18,221 nucleotides of DNA from SAR324 cluster bacterium (GTDB lineage: Bacteria; SAR324; NAC60-12). Location of the stretch: positions 1 through 18,221 of the forward strand of contig JAPKDT010000007.1 of the NCBI GenBank assembly GCA_028822475.1, written 5' to 3'. Numbering within the stretch: the stretch's first letter is position 1; every line of letters starts with the position of its first letter. The notes below the pieces were generated by a model that searched no databases, had not been told where the DNA came from, and saw nothing but the letters and a program-made list of their open reading frames with translations. Below are positions 8,229-15,512 of this stretch, one piece after another. The position numbers and the translations under genes are program-made.

Positions 8229-9065
8229 ATGTTCAAATTTATCAGTACATTCCGTTTACAGTTTCTCATCATTGCTACCTTCATCGGTCTGTTTATGCTG
8301 ATGTCGCAAACACATACCAATGAAGGGACATCACGTTTTCAGTCGGTTGTACAAACTCTTACCTACCCCCTGCAGGCATCTGTAAACTCAGTTGCATCGA
8401 CTTTCAAAAATCTCTGGAATTCTTACATATCACTGATCGATGTAAACGAGGAAAATAAGCTTCTCCGGCAGCAACTCCTTGATATTGAGGAGAAGATGAA
8501 TCAACACATTGAGAATTCTGTTCAGTTTCTCCGTTTGAGGAATCAACTACTATTTGCCAGTAAAAAAATCACTGATAAAATATTTGCGGAAATTATTGGA
8601 GAATCTGCGGACAATAACCACGATATTAGTTTGATTAACCGCGGCAGCAATCAATTGGTACAGCGCAACTACATTGTTCTACGCAAAGAGGGATTGGTGG
8701 GGCGTATTCAGTCTGTCTCTCCGTTTCAGTCTTCAGTACAATTAATAACAGATCACCGCAGCCGTGTTTCCTCATTGATTCAACGTAACCGCATTCGGGG
8801 GCTGATTTATGGAACACACAAAGGTCTGGAAATGCGGCAAATAAATCAGCATGCAAATATCAAAATTGGTGACCGTGTGATTTCCAGTGGACTTGGCGGA
8901 CTATATCCTAAAGGATTGCTCATAGGCTGGGTTAAAGAAATTCGTCGTCAAAAGCATGAATTGTTTAAAACAGCAATTTTGGACAGTGCCGTAGATTTTA
9001 ACCAAATTGAAGAAGTGTTTGTCATCGTCCCTTCTAAAACTGATTCTCACTTGTTTATTGAATGA
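8229..9065 (+). CDS. mreC: rod shape-determining protein MreC
   Basis: MreC is a bitopic inner-membrane protein with a large periplasmic part that links MreB filaments to the elongasome and activates PBP2. The 278 residues show one N-terminal membrane helix (about 9-27, FRLQFLIIATFIGLFMLM). A heptad-like coiled coil follows (about 74-100, NEENKLLRQQLLDIEEKMNQ). The beta-rich periplasmic domain has the family signatures IVLRKEGLVGRI, SVQLITDHRSRVSSLI, RGLIYGTHKGLEM and KIGDRVISSGLGGLYPKGLLIGWV. It overlaps mreD by ATGA. mreB, usually directly upstream, is absent here; hom is there instead. The start lacks a Shine-Dalgarno. Confidence 0.93.
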   Translation: MFKFISTFRLQFLIIATFIGLFMLMSQTHTNEGTSRFQSVVQTLTYPLQASVNSVASTFKNLWNSYISLIDVNEENKLLRQQLLDIEEKMNQHIENSVQFLRLRNQLLFASKKITDKIFAEIIGESADNNHDISLINRGSNQLVQRNYIVLRKEGLVGRIQSVSPFQSSVQLITDHRSRVSSLIQRNRIRGLIYGTHKGLEMRQINQHANIKIGDRVISSGLGGLYPKGLLIGWVKEIRRQKHELFKTAILDSAVDFNQIEEVFVIVPSKTDSHLFIE

Positions 9066-9562
9066 TGCGTTTATTTCTGCTTGCTTTGGGTTTGATGTTG
9101 ATTGGTGTCTGGCTGAGCATAGTTTTCAACAATTATGTTCAATTCGGAGGGTTAAAAATTAACTGGTTACTGATGTTCATGCTAATCCTGACATTCCGTC
9201 ATTCAAAGCTGCTAATTGCGTTCCTCGGCATGCTGGCCGGTCTGATGATGGACGCGCTGTCACATGGAATTATAGGACTTTACGGAACATCATTTTTTCT
9301 GACATTACTACTAATCATTCAGGTGAGTAAATTATTTTATGCAAATACTTTTTTGGCAGTTAGTCTCGCTGTCTTCAGTATGTCTATTTTTGAAGGTTGG
9401 ATTTCTCTCTCAATTATAGACATGTTCGAACCAGGACTTGAACTATCCACCAATCTGTTGACTTCAAATCTTCCAGTTGCGATTCTGCAGGGATTAATGA
9501 CACCTATAATTCTTCAATTTGTAATTTGGGGAGAAAAACTTTTCCTGAGGGATCTTGCGTGA
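9062..9562 (+). CDS. mreD: rod shape-determining protein MreD
   Basis: A 166-residue, strongly hydrophobic protein with about five membrane helices, matching MreD in length and in its place between mreC and the PBP2 gene. Visible segments include MMRLFLLALGLMLIGVWLSI at the N-terminus, LIAFLGMLAGLMMDALSHG (the MreD-typical G-L-x-x-D segment) and a final amphipathic tail WGEKLFLRDLA. MreD is an integral inner-membrane part of the elongasome. The start overlaps the mreC stop (ATGA; a second ATG follows immediately at 9065) and its own stop overlaps the GTG of the PBP2 gene, so mreC, mreD and PBP2 look translationally coupled. Sequence conservation in MreD is low, so context carries part of the call. 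Confidence 0.88.
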   Translation: MMRLFLLALGLMLIGVWLSIVFNNYVQFGGLKINWLLMFMLILTFRHSKLLIAFLGMLAGLMMDALSHGIIGLYGTSFFLTLLLIIQVSKLFYANTFLAVSLAVFSMSIFEGWISLSIIDMFEPGLELSTNLLTSNLPVAILQGLMTPIILQFVIWGEKLFLRDLA

Positions 9563-11445
9563 AACAGGATAGTTTGGATTTTGAAGAACTTGACCGGATT
9601 CGGATTCGCCTGATAATTTTGGGCGGTGTAGTAATCCTGATTTTTTCTTTGCTCGCGTCCCGTCTCTGGTACTTGCAAATTACTGAAGGTCAAAAATACG
9701 CAGAATTTTCTCAGGGCAACCGTGTCCGTCTTGTTCCAGAACCGGCTTTACGTGGAATTATTTATGACAGAAACGGGGCTATTCTCGCTGAAAACCGACC
9801 TGCTTATCAACTGCAGTTGATCAGAGAAGACACACCGGATTTGGAAAGTACTTTAGGGAAAGTGTCGCAAGCGCTCAACCTCTCCTTTGCTAAAATGAAT
9901 GACAAAATAAAGGCCAACCATGATTTAGCACAGTTTAAACCGATTATTCTGGTAGACGATCTGGAATATGAAAAAGCCATGTATCTGGAAACATTTCAGG
10001 ATGATTTCCCAGGAGTAACAATCGTAGTTCAACCACGTAGATTTTATCCTTACAATAACCTGGCGGCGCATTTGATTGGTTATGTCGGAATTGTTCAAGA
10101 AGACTGGAAAGAACTGCCTGAAGAAAAGCGTAGTTCCAGCCAAATCGTAGGTCATTCCGGAATTGAACTTCTGGAAAATGATTACATGATCGGCCTCGAT
10201 GGTGGGAGACAGGCAGAAGTTGATCATATGGGCAGGGAGATTCAGGTATTAGGAAAATCTGTCGCATCAGTTCCCGGGCAAGATATCACTTTAAACCTTG
10301 ATATACGCCTCCAGAAAGTTGCAACTGAAGCCATGCGTGGTGAAAGCGGAGCGGTGATAGTCATGAACCCCAAGACTGGAGAAATCCTGGCAATGGCCAG
10401 TTTCCCGGACTTTGACCCTAATTTGTTTTCCGGTGGAATTGATCAGACAAACTGGAGCCGCCTCTTAGCTAATCCGGAACACCCTATGGAAAACAAAGCT
10501 ATTCAGGGTTTATATGCTCCCGGTTCAATTTTTAAAGTAGTCACAGCTTACGCAGGACTTGAGCAAGGAGTTATAACTCCGCAAACCGAGCATGTCTGCA
10601 ACGGTGAATTTTTCATAAAAGGACGAAGCACCCCTTTTAAATGCTGGAAGGAAGGCGGTCATGGAAAAGTTAATCTGGTAGACGCAATTAAGGGTTCGTG
10701 CAATGTTTACTTCTATAATACTGGAGTGGGAGTGGGAGTGGATGAAATCCATAAATATGCCAACCTGTTTGGACTGGGCAAAATAACCGGAGTGGGGCTC
10801 CAAAATGAAAAAGCAGGATTGATTCCCAGTAATAAATGGAAAAATAGCACCTTCAAAGAACCATGGTACATCGGTGAAACACCGTCCGCGGCAATCGGTC
10901 AGGGCTATATTACCACAACTCCTTTGCAGGTGATAAATATGATAAACATTCTTGCAAATGACGGTTTGTGGATGCCCCCTAGTCTTTTAAAAGAACAACA
11001 AGGTCTACGACCTCAGCAAATTCCTTTAAAAGATGATTATTTAAGTTTGATCCGTGAGGGCATGGTTGCAGTAGTAAACGCTGAAGGCGGTACTGCAAAA
11101 AAAGTTCGATTTGAAGAATTTACTGTTGCTGGAAAAACTGCAACTTCACAAGTCATCAGCAACAAGACACTTGAGACGTTAGATGATGAAGCGAAGGCCA
11201 GCAAAAAATTTCAGAACCATGCGTGGTTTGTGGCATTTGGACCCGCGGAAGATCCGGAAATTTCGGTTTTAGCCCTTGTAGAACACGGCGGTGGAGGATC
11301 GAAAGTTGCTGCTCCGGTTGTACGAAAAATACTGAGTTACTACATCGATAATATTTACCAGCCCAAAACTGGGCAAGCTCAGCAAAATAGCGGTGAATTA
11401 AAAAACCGTAAATTCAGTGATCGCCTGAGTACGGCTTTCTATTAA
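9559..11445 (+). CDS. mrdA: penicillin-binding protein 2 (elongasome transpeptidase)
   Basis: PBP2 is the class B D,D-transpeptidase that cross-links peptidoglycan during cell elongation, anchored in the inner membrane with its catalytic domain in the periplasm. I chose the GTG at 9559 (628 residues) because GAGGG lies 7 bases upstream and the codon overlaps the mreD stop. An in-frame TTG at 9526 would add 11 residues with no ribosome-binding site. One membrane helix (about 18-40) is followed by the dimerisation domain (RGIIYDRNGAILAENRPAY) and the transpeptidase domain with catalytic SIFK (S323, K326) and SCN (S380, N382). The third motif, normally KTG or KSG, reads KTA (526-528, in VAGKTATSQV), an unusual substitution in the active-site strand. 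The C-terminal 30 residues are polar and probably disordered. No rodA follows; maf does. Confidence 0.94.
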   Translation: MKQDSLDFEELDRIRIRLIILGGVVILIFSLLASRLWYLQITEGQKYAEFSQGNRVRLVPEPALRGIIYDRNGAILAENRPAYQLQLIREDTPDLESTLGKVSQALNLSFAKMNDKIKANHDLAQFKPIILVDDLEYEKAMYLETFQDDFPGVTIVVQPRRFYPYNNLAAHLIGYVGIVQEDWKELPEEKRSSSQIVGHSGIELLENDYMIGLDGGRQAEVDHMGREIQVLGKSVASVPGQDITLNLDIRLQKVATEAMRGESGAVIVMNPKTGEILAMASFPDFDPNLFSGGIDQTNWSRLLANPEHPMENKAIQGLYAPGSIFKVVTAYAGLEQGVITPQTEHVCNGEFFIKGRSTPFKCWKEGGHGKVNLVDAIKGSCNVYFYNTGVGVGVDEIHKYANLFGLGKITGVGLQNEKAGLIPSNKWKNSTFKEPWYIGETPSAAIGQGYITTTPLQVINMINILANDGLWMPPSLLKEQQGLRPQQIPLKDDYLSLIREGMVAVVNAEGGTAKKVRFEEFTVAGKTATSQVISNKTLETLDDEAKASKKFQNHAWFVAFGPAEDPEISVLALVEHGGGGSKVAAPVVRKILSYYIDNIYQPKTGQAQQNSGELKNRKFSDRLSTAFY

Positions 11446-11460
11446 AATATACAATCCCGG

Positions 11461-11470
11461 CAGGTACCTG
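11461..11470. repeat. 10-base palindrome CAGGTACCTG
   Basis: A perfect 10-base palindrome lies 15 bases after the PBP2 stop, in the 81-base gap before maf. It has no loop and no U tract, so it is not a terminator. It could be a protein-binding site or chance. Confidence 0.25.
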
Positions 11471-11526
11471 ACAAGAACTAAAGGTGTCTTAATCTTTAAA
11501 AATAAACTGTTTTAAATTCTCTGATA

Positions 11527-12162
11527 ATGTCCAAGTTTTTACAACATAGACCTTTTTGTCTGGCCTCTTCTTCACCACGACGCCAGATGTTGCTGAAAAA
11601 GTACGGTCTCAAATTTGCGTGCCACTCTCCACAAATTAATGAAACTCCACATGAAAATGAAGCCGCAAAAAGCTTTGTTAAACGGATGTCCAGCGAAAAA
11701 GCAAGTGAGATACAGCGGTCATTTCCTGAACTGCCTCATGATGTGATCATTCTTGCGGGTGATACAATTGTGTTTTTTGATGAAAAAATCCTCGGAAAAC
11801 CGGAAAACACGGAACACGCATATTCCATGCTTCGTCAATTGAGCGGACAGACTCATCAGGTTTTTTCAGGTTTTTCAATTTTGAATAAAGATTCTGGAGA
11901 AGAAATTACCGACGTTATTTGTACTGAAGTACGTTTTCAAAAGCTTCATGATGATCTGCTTGAATGGTACGTCAATTCCGGAGAAGTTTTTGGTAAAGCA
12001 GGTGCTTATTCAATTCAGGGTTTAGGAGCAATTTTGGTAGAATCAATCAGCGGTTCCTACAACAATGTGGTTGGATTTCCGATCGAACGTATCATTCCTC
12101 ATTTGACTGCAAAAACATGGATCTCCTTTGCGGTAAAAGTAAAAATGGAGGTCATCACATGA
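11527..12162 (+). CDS. maf: Maf-family nucleotide pyrophosphatase
   Basis: Maf proteins hydrolyse non-canonical or canonical nucleoside triphosphates to monophosphates plus pyrophosphate and are linked to septum inhibition and house-cleaning. The 211 residues carry the family hallmarks. These are LASSSPRRQMLL near the N-terminus (nucleotide phosphate binding), LAGDTIVFF with the catalytic Asp, ILGKPENTEHAYSMLRQLSG, the substrate-pocket segment FGKAGAYSIQGLGAILVE, and GSYNNVVGFP near the C-terminus. The dTTP/UTP versus 7-methyl-GTP preference cannot be assigned with confidence by eye; AYSIQGLGA resembles the YhdE (dTTP/UTP) type. Proximity to mreCD is also known in enterobacteria. Its stop overlaps the start of the next gene (ATGA), and it carries that gene's GGAGG ribosome-binding site inside its own 3' end. 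Confidence 0.93.
   Translation: MSKFLQHRPFCLASSSPRRQMLLKKYGLKFACHSPQINETPHENEAAKSFVKRMSSEKASEIQRSFPELPHDVIILAGDTIVFFDEKILGKPENTEHAYSMLRQLSGQTHQVFSGFSILNKDSGEEITDVICTEVRFQKLHDDLLEWYVNSGEVFGKAGAYSIQGLGAILVESISGSYNNVVGFPIERIIPHLTAKTWISFAVKVKMEVIT
12147..12151 (+). promoter_or_regulatory. Shine-Dalgarno GGAGG for the amber-interrupted outer-membrane gene
   Basis: A perfect GGAGG lies 7 bases before the ATG at 12159, inside the 3' end of maf. It decides that the intended start of the next gene is 12159, upstream of the in-frame TAG, and not the later ATGs at 12258 or 12264. Confidence 0.75.
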
Positions 12163-13133
12163 AATAGTTTTTAAGCACATTCGTTTTAGCACTCCTTATT
12201 CCAACAACATTATTTGCGTTTGAACTTGAAAACCGTATACCAGATTCAGTCTGGGAGATGAATATGCGTTTTCAGTATACTCCGGCTTACAACCGTGCTT
12301 TTAACGGTTACGGTCAGGAAGCGCCTTTACAGCATCTCATGCTCTGGGATCGGGAATGGCGCGATTCTGTTGAAGGTGAACTGCAACGTCAGGAGCAGCG
12401 TTTAGAGTTTAGCATGGCATACGGTTTGACAGACAAATGGATGATTGAGGCAACTGTTCCTTTAGTGCAAAAAAAGCAAACCTCTTCGCTTAGTTTTGCC
12501 TCAGCTACTTCAAGCCAGCAGAAAGTAATCAGCAGTTTAGCTTCCGAAACACAAAGCGGTCCTGGTGACATCAGCCTGCAAATAGCAAAAGACCTGAGTG
12601 CGACAACCACTTGGCATAACCGTGGCGGATTTACGATTCGTTTACCAACAGCAACTTCAGGAACACCACGTGGAATTGCCGCGAATGCAATCGGTAATGG
12701 GCACAGTTCCGTTGGCGCTTTTTTCCACTTCAACTGGTTTCCGCTGACACACGGCGTCAGAAATGGCATACGTTTAGCTGCTTCAAATGAGCTGATTGGC
12801 AAACGTGAAACACTTGAAGGAGAAAAAGTTTATTACTCTGCAGGTAACCGCGCAAACATATTTTACAATTGGAGCATAGAGCGTCAAAATATCTTTGCTG
12901 GAACAGAATTACATTATTTTCGACAGTCTGAAAGCAAACTGCCACTTGGAAAATCAAATACCGCTTTTCTGAAAGAAATCAGTTTTGAATTCGGCTATGG
13001 CAACCTGAGTGAACTTGAGCAAAATACTTTGTCCCTTCCATGGCAAGTTCGTTTAGGTTATACGCGACCAATTGCAGGTCAGAATACACCAGTTGCTAAC
13101 CACTGGGTATTGAGCTCCACTTTTTATTTCTGA
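12159..13133 (+). CDS. outer-membrane beta-barrel protein with in-frame TAG at codon 3
   Basis: From the ATG at 12159 the frame reads Met-Lys-TAG, then FLSTFVLALLIPTTLFA, a textbook signal peptide with cleavage after LFA. About 300 uninterrupted residues follow, to TGA at 13133. The ATG overlaps the maf stop (ATGA) and has a perfect GGAGG 7 bases upstream, so this is very probably the original start. The TAG (12165-12167) could be a nonsense mutation (AAG to TAG would give Met-Lys-Lys), a sequencing error, or a read-through codon. If translation instead began at ATG 12258, the 291-residue product would lack a signal peptide and stay in the cytoplasm. The mature part has alternating aromatic and polar strands (RLEFSMAYGLTDKWMIEATVPL, GGFTIRLPTATSGTPRG, WQVRLGYTRPIAG). 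It ends in SSTFYF with a terminal Phe, the signature of outer-membrane barrels. Its ligand or cargo is unknown. Confidence 0.72.
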
Positions 13134-13190
13134 GCTGTCAAAACAGTATTATTTCAAACTAATCTTCTCATTTTTAGCTTAAGTTATAAC

Positions 13191-13697
13191 GTGAATTTAG
13201 CAGAATTGAATCAAGGCGATAGTGAACAGGCCCGCATTGAACTGCTTAAATGTTGCGGTTCCAGCAAATGGGTCAATAATATCTTAGCTGCGCGGCCGTT
13301 CTCTTCAGTAGACCAACTTCATGTGCAGGCAGAGAAAATCTGGTTGGAATTAGGCAAAGATGATTATTTGGAAGCATTTGCGGCTCATCCGAAAATAGGC
13401 GAAAGTAAAGTGCCGGAAAAAGCAAAAAACACAGAAAACTGGACTAGGAAAGAACAGGCCGGAATGCTGAACGCTGCCGATCCAGTCAAATTGGAACTTG
13501 AAAAACAAAACCGTAAATATGAGAAAAAATTCGGTTATATCTTTATCGTTTGTGCAACAGGAAAAAGTGCTGAGGAAATGCTGGATCTGCTGCAACAGCG
13601 GCTGGAAAATATTCCAATGATCGAAATAAATATTGCAGCCTGGGAACAAAATAAAATAACAAAATTACGGCTAAATAATATGCTGGCAGACGTATAA
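13191..13697 (+). CDS. uraD: OHCU decarboxylase (ureide pathway)
   Basis: UraD decarboxylates 2-oxo-4-hydroxy-4-carboxy-5-ureidoimidazoline to (S)-allantoin, the third step from urate. The protein is 168 residues, normal for a stand-alone enzyme. It opens with the common MNLAELN, has the catalytic histidine in AHPKIGE (H66), the E88-Q89 pair in TRKEQAGM, and NRKYEKKFGYIFIVCATGKS (107-126). The last resembles the family's N-x-x-Y-x-x-x-F-G segment, followed by long C-terminal helices. The start is GTG at 13191, chosen from the N-terminal family match; I see no Shine-Dalgarno. It lies on the same strand as the upstream outer-membrane gene (57-base gap) and converges with hiuH, stop to stop, across 37 bases. 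With hiuH it completes the stereospecific route to (S)-allantoin. Confidence 0.93.
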   Translation: MNLAELNQGDSEQARIELLKCCGSSKWVNNILAARPFSSVDQLHVQAEKIWLELGKDDYLEAFAAHPKIGESKVPEKAKNTENWTRKEQAGMLNAADPVKLELEKQNRKYEKKFGYIFIVCATGKSAEEMLDLLQQRLENIPMIEINIAAWEQNKITKLRLNNMLADV

Positions 13698-13734
13698 TTT
13701 TATCCGGTACTAAGTTGAACTTTCCTGCATTATG

Positions 13735-14079
13735 TTAACTTCCACGATAAGTGCTGTAACCAAAAGGACTCAGCAATAAAGGAATGTGATAATGCTGTTC
13801 CGGCTGGCTCAGCAAAAACCGAATTTCAATTTCCGGATAAAAAAACGAAATCCCCTGCTTTTCAAAATAAGGAGCTGTCACAAAAATCATTTGATAAATT
13901 CCAGCGCCCAACACATCTTCTTCCGCAAGCAAATCCATTATTCGGCCATCATTATCTGTCGTTCCGGACGATACCTCCCGCCAGTTTCCGTCAGTTTTAT
14001 GTTGCTCTAAACGTACCCGAATATTTGCTCCGGGACAACCTTGAGAGGTGTCAAGTACATGGGTTGTGATTGGACTCAT
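13735..14079 (-). CDS. hiuH: 5-hydroxyisourate hydrolase (transthyretin-like)
   Basis: This enzyme opens the ring of 5-hydroxyisourate to OHCU, the second step of urate breakdown. The protein is 114 residues and has the transthyretin-like fold signature. The N-terminal THVLDTSQGCPG carries active-site H7, NDGRI gives R46, HYHIP near 96-100 gives H98, and the invariant C-terminal tetrapeptide YRGS (111-114) distinguishes true hydrolases from transthyretin. There is no signal peptide, so it is cytoplasmic. The ATG has a strong AAAGGAG 6 bases upstream. It is downstream of puuD on the same strand (133-base gap), so the enzymes of steps 1 and 2 are probably co-expressed. Confidence 0.95.
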   Translation of the reverse strand: MSPITTHVLDTSQGCPGANIRVRLEQHKTDGNWREVSSGTTDNDGRIMDLLAEEDVLGAGIYQMIFVTAPYFEKQGISFFYPEIEIRFLLSQPEQHYHIPLLLSPFGYSTYRGS

Positions 14080-14085
14080 TTCTAA

Positions 14086-14092
14086 CTCCTTT
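14086..14092 (-). promoter_or_regulatory. strong Shine-Dalgarno AAAGGAG for hiuH
   Basis: On the minus strand AAAGGAG stands 6 bases before the hiuH ATG. It contrasts with most genes of the window, which have only A/T-rich leaders, and suggests efficient independent translation of hiuH after the 133-base gap that follows puuD. I see no other distinct element in that gap. Confidence 0.6.
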
Positions 14093-14212
14093 GCAAATTA
14101 TTTTAATTCCACCAGTTAAATTCTTAGCTTTCTGGACTCACCGTTTATGGAGCAACGTCCTCTTATTCGTAAACATGAACGGATCAATAATCTTAGTCGC
14201 TCTTCTTTCATT

Positions 14213-15418
14213 TCACTCAATTGATGCACCTTCCTCAATCCATCGACCAAGAATAATCCTCTCTTCAGGAGTGATCCCAGTTTTATTCCCGAGAGGCATT
14301 GCCATCGTTGTCACTGCTTGAGTTTTAATGAGAGAGGCCAGCGCCTTAACCCGTTTATCATTGTCAAGCATGATACCTTGGGGTGCAGTTTTGAAAACGT
14401 CATCGGTAGGCGTCATTGAGTGACAACTTACGCAGCGCTGATCCAGAATAGTACGCACCAATGCAAACGGTATATGCTCTGTCCCAAATGTAACTGTGTC
14501 GGGAGAATTCGTAATGGAATCAGCCGGTTTGGTTACAAAGATAAGCGCAAAAATGGCAACCATAGCAAGCGGCAGAATCCAAATGTTTAAATGTCCTTTA
14601 TTTTTGAGATTGAAAAAATGTCTAACTATGGCACCAATCACGATGATCGCAATCAAAATCATCCAATTCATTTGATGCGCAAACGTGTTTGGGAAATGAT
14701 TACTGATCATAATAAACACGACCGGAAGGGTCATGTAGTTATTATGAATAGAGCGCTGCTTTGCTTTTATACCTAGGGACGCTTCCGGAGTTTTTCCAGC
14801 TTTGACGGCTTCCACTAGTTTGGTCTGCGAAGGGATGATCCGACGCCAGACATTTCCTACCATCAAGGTTCCCATCACTGCACCTACGTGGATGTAAGCA
14901 GCACGTGAGCCAAACCATTGATGAAACCACCAGATTATTCCGAACAAAAGTACTAAGGAGATAATAACCGGTAACCAGCCTCTTTTACCCAATGAAGAGG
15001 CCCAGAGAAAATCATAAATTAGCCAAGCCACCAGTATAGATCCCATACTTATACTGACCGCCATTCCGTAACTTAAATCAGCGATTTGCGAATCAATCAA
15101 ATAAACTCCGGAACCGGTATAATAGACGATCCCAAGCAGGAATATTCCACTGATCCAGGTGGCGTAGGCCTCCCATTTAAACCAATGTAGAACCTTTGGC
15201 ATTTCAGACGGTGAAATTAAAGTTTTTTCCATTTGATAAAAACCGCCACTGTGTATCATCCATAATTCACCCTCCACTTTTTTATCAGGATTTTCAGGAG
15301 GAGTGAGTTGGCTGTCCAACCAATTGAAAAAAAATGAAGCGCCTATCCAGGCAATACCAGTGATCACATGAATCCAGCGGACAACCAGATTTAACCATTC
15401 GATAATGTATGATTCCAT
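14213..15418 (-). CDS. puuD: membrane urate oxidase with C-terminal cytochrome c domain
   Basis: PuuD oxidises urate to 5-hydroxyisourate and passes electrons to its own cytochrome c domain rather than to O2 directly, so no H2O2 is formed. The 401 residues show an N-terminal membrane domain of about eight helices (roughly 8-295) with histidines and tryptophans in VRWIHVITGIAWIGASFFF, GELWMIHSGGFY and RSIHNNYMTLPVVFIMISNH. A periplasmic cytochrome c domain (about 315-401) has the haem-attachment motif CVSCH (329-333) and a likely axial Met at 372 or 374 (TMAMPLGNKTG). Length and layout match the described alphaproteobacterial PuuD. The fused haem domain needs a cytochrome c maturation system and a respiratory chain. 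The gene is divergent from puuE and upstream of hiuH. The start ATG at 15418 has no obvious Shine-Dalgarno. Confidence 0.93.
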   Translation of the reverse strand: MESYIIEWLNLVVRWIHVITGIAWIGASFFFNWLDSQLTPPENPDKKVEGELWMIHSGGFYQMEKTLISPSEMPKVLHWFKWEAYATWISGIFLLGIVYYTGSGVYLIDSQIADLSYGMAVSISMGSILVAWLIYDFLWASSLGKRGWLPVIISLVLLFGIIWWFHQWFGSRAAYIHVGAVMGTLMVGNVWRRIIPSQTKLVEAVKAGKTPEASLGIKAKQRSIHNNYMTLPVVFIMISNHFPNTFAHQMNWMILIAIIVIGAIVRHFFNLKNKGHLNIWILPLAMVAIFALIFVTKPADSITNSPDTVTFGTEHIPFALVRTILDQRCVSCHSMTPTDDVFKTAPQGIMLDNDKRVKALASLIKTQAVTTMAMPLGNKTGITPEERIILGRWIEEGASIE

Positions 15419-15432
15419 AAAATCAATGAGGG

Positions 15433-15470
15433 TCTAGATTTTTAATTATAATTTACCTAAACTAGATATT
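15433..15470. promoter_or_regulatory. AT-rich divergent control region with paired CTAGAT sites
   Basis: The 94-base gap between puuD (-) and puuE (+) is very AT-rich. It contains two CTAGAT copies (15434-15439 and 15462-15467), each with a CTAG palindrome, flanking ATTATAAT at 15445-15452, which reads as TATAAT on both strands. This would suit a shared operator over divergent -10 elements. No convincing -35 box is visible, so promoter positions are tentative. Confidence 0.3.
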
Positions 15471-15512
15471 AGTATTAATTGAAAAATATAGCCATTTTTT
15501 TTTAGAAAACTC

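Noticed and set aside
9526..9558. TTG start for PBP2 giving an 11-residue extension
   Set aside because: The extension overlaps mreD and has no ribosome-binding site, whereas GTG 9559 has GAGGG at 7 bases and overlaps the mreD stop.
10723..10740. Three tandem GGAGTG hexamers inside the PBP2 gene
   Set aside because: They encode Gly-Val repeats at a place where PBP2 relatives have the same spacing (YFYxxGxxxGxD), so there is no sign of repeat expansion or slippage damage.
12389..12802. Minus-strand open frame of 137 codons within the outer-membrane protein gene
   Set aside because: The plus-strand frame has a signal peptide, barrel-like strands and an upstream GGAGG; the antisense frame shows no such evidence.
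13698..13734. Bidirectional terminator in the convergent uraD/hiuH gap
   Set aside because: The 37-base gap shows no inverted repeat longer than a few bases.
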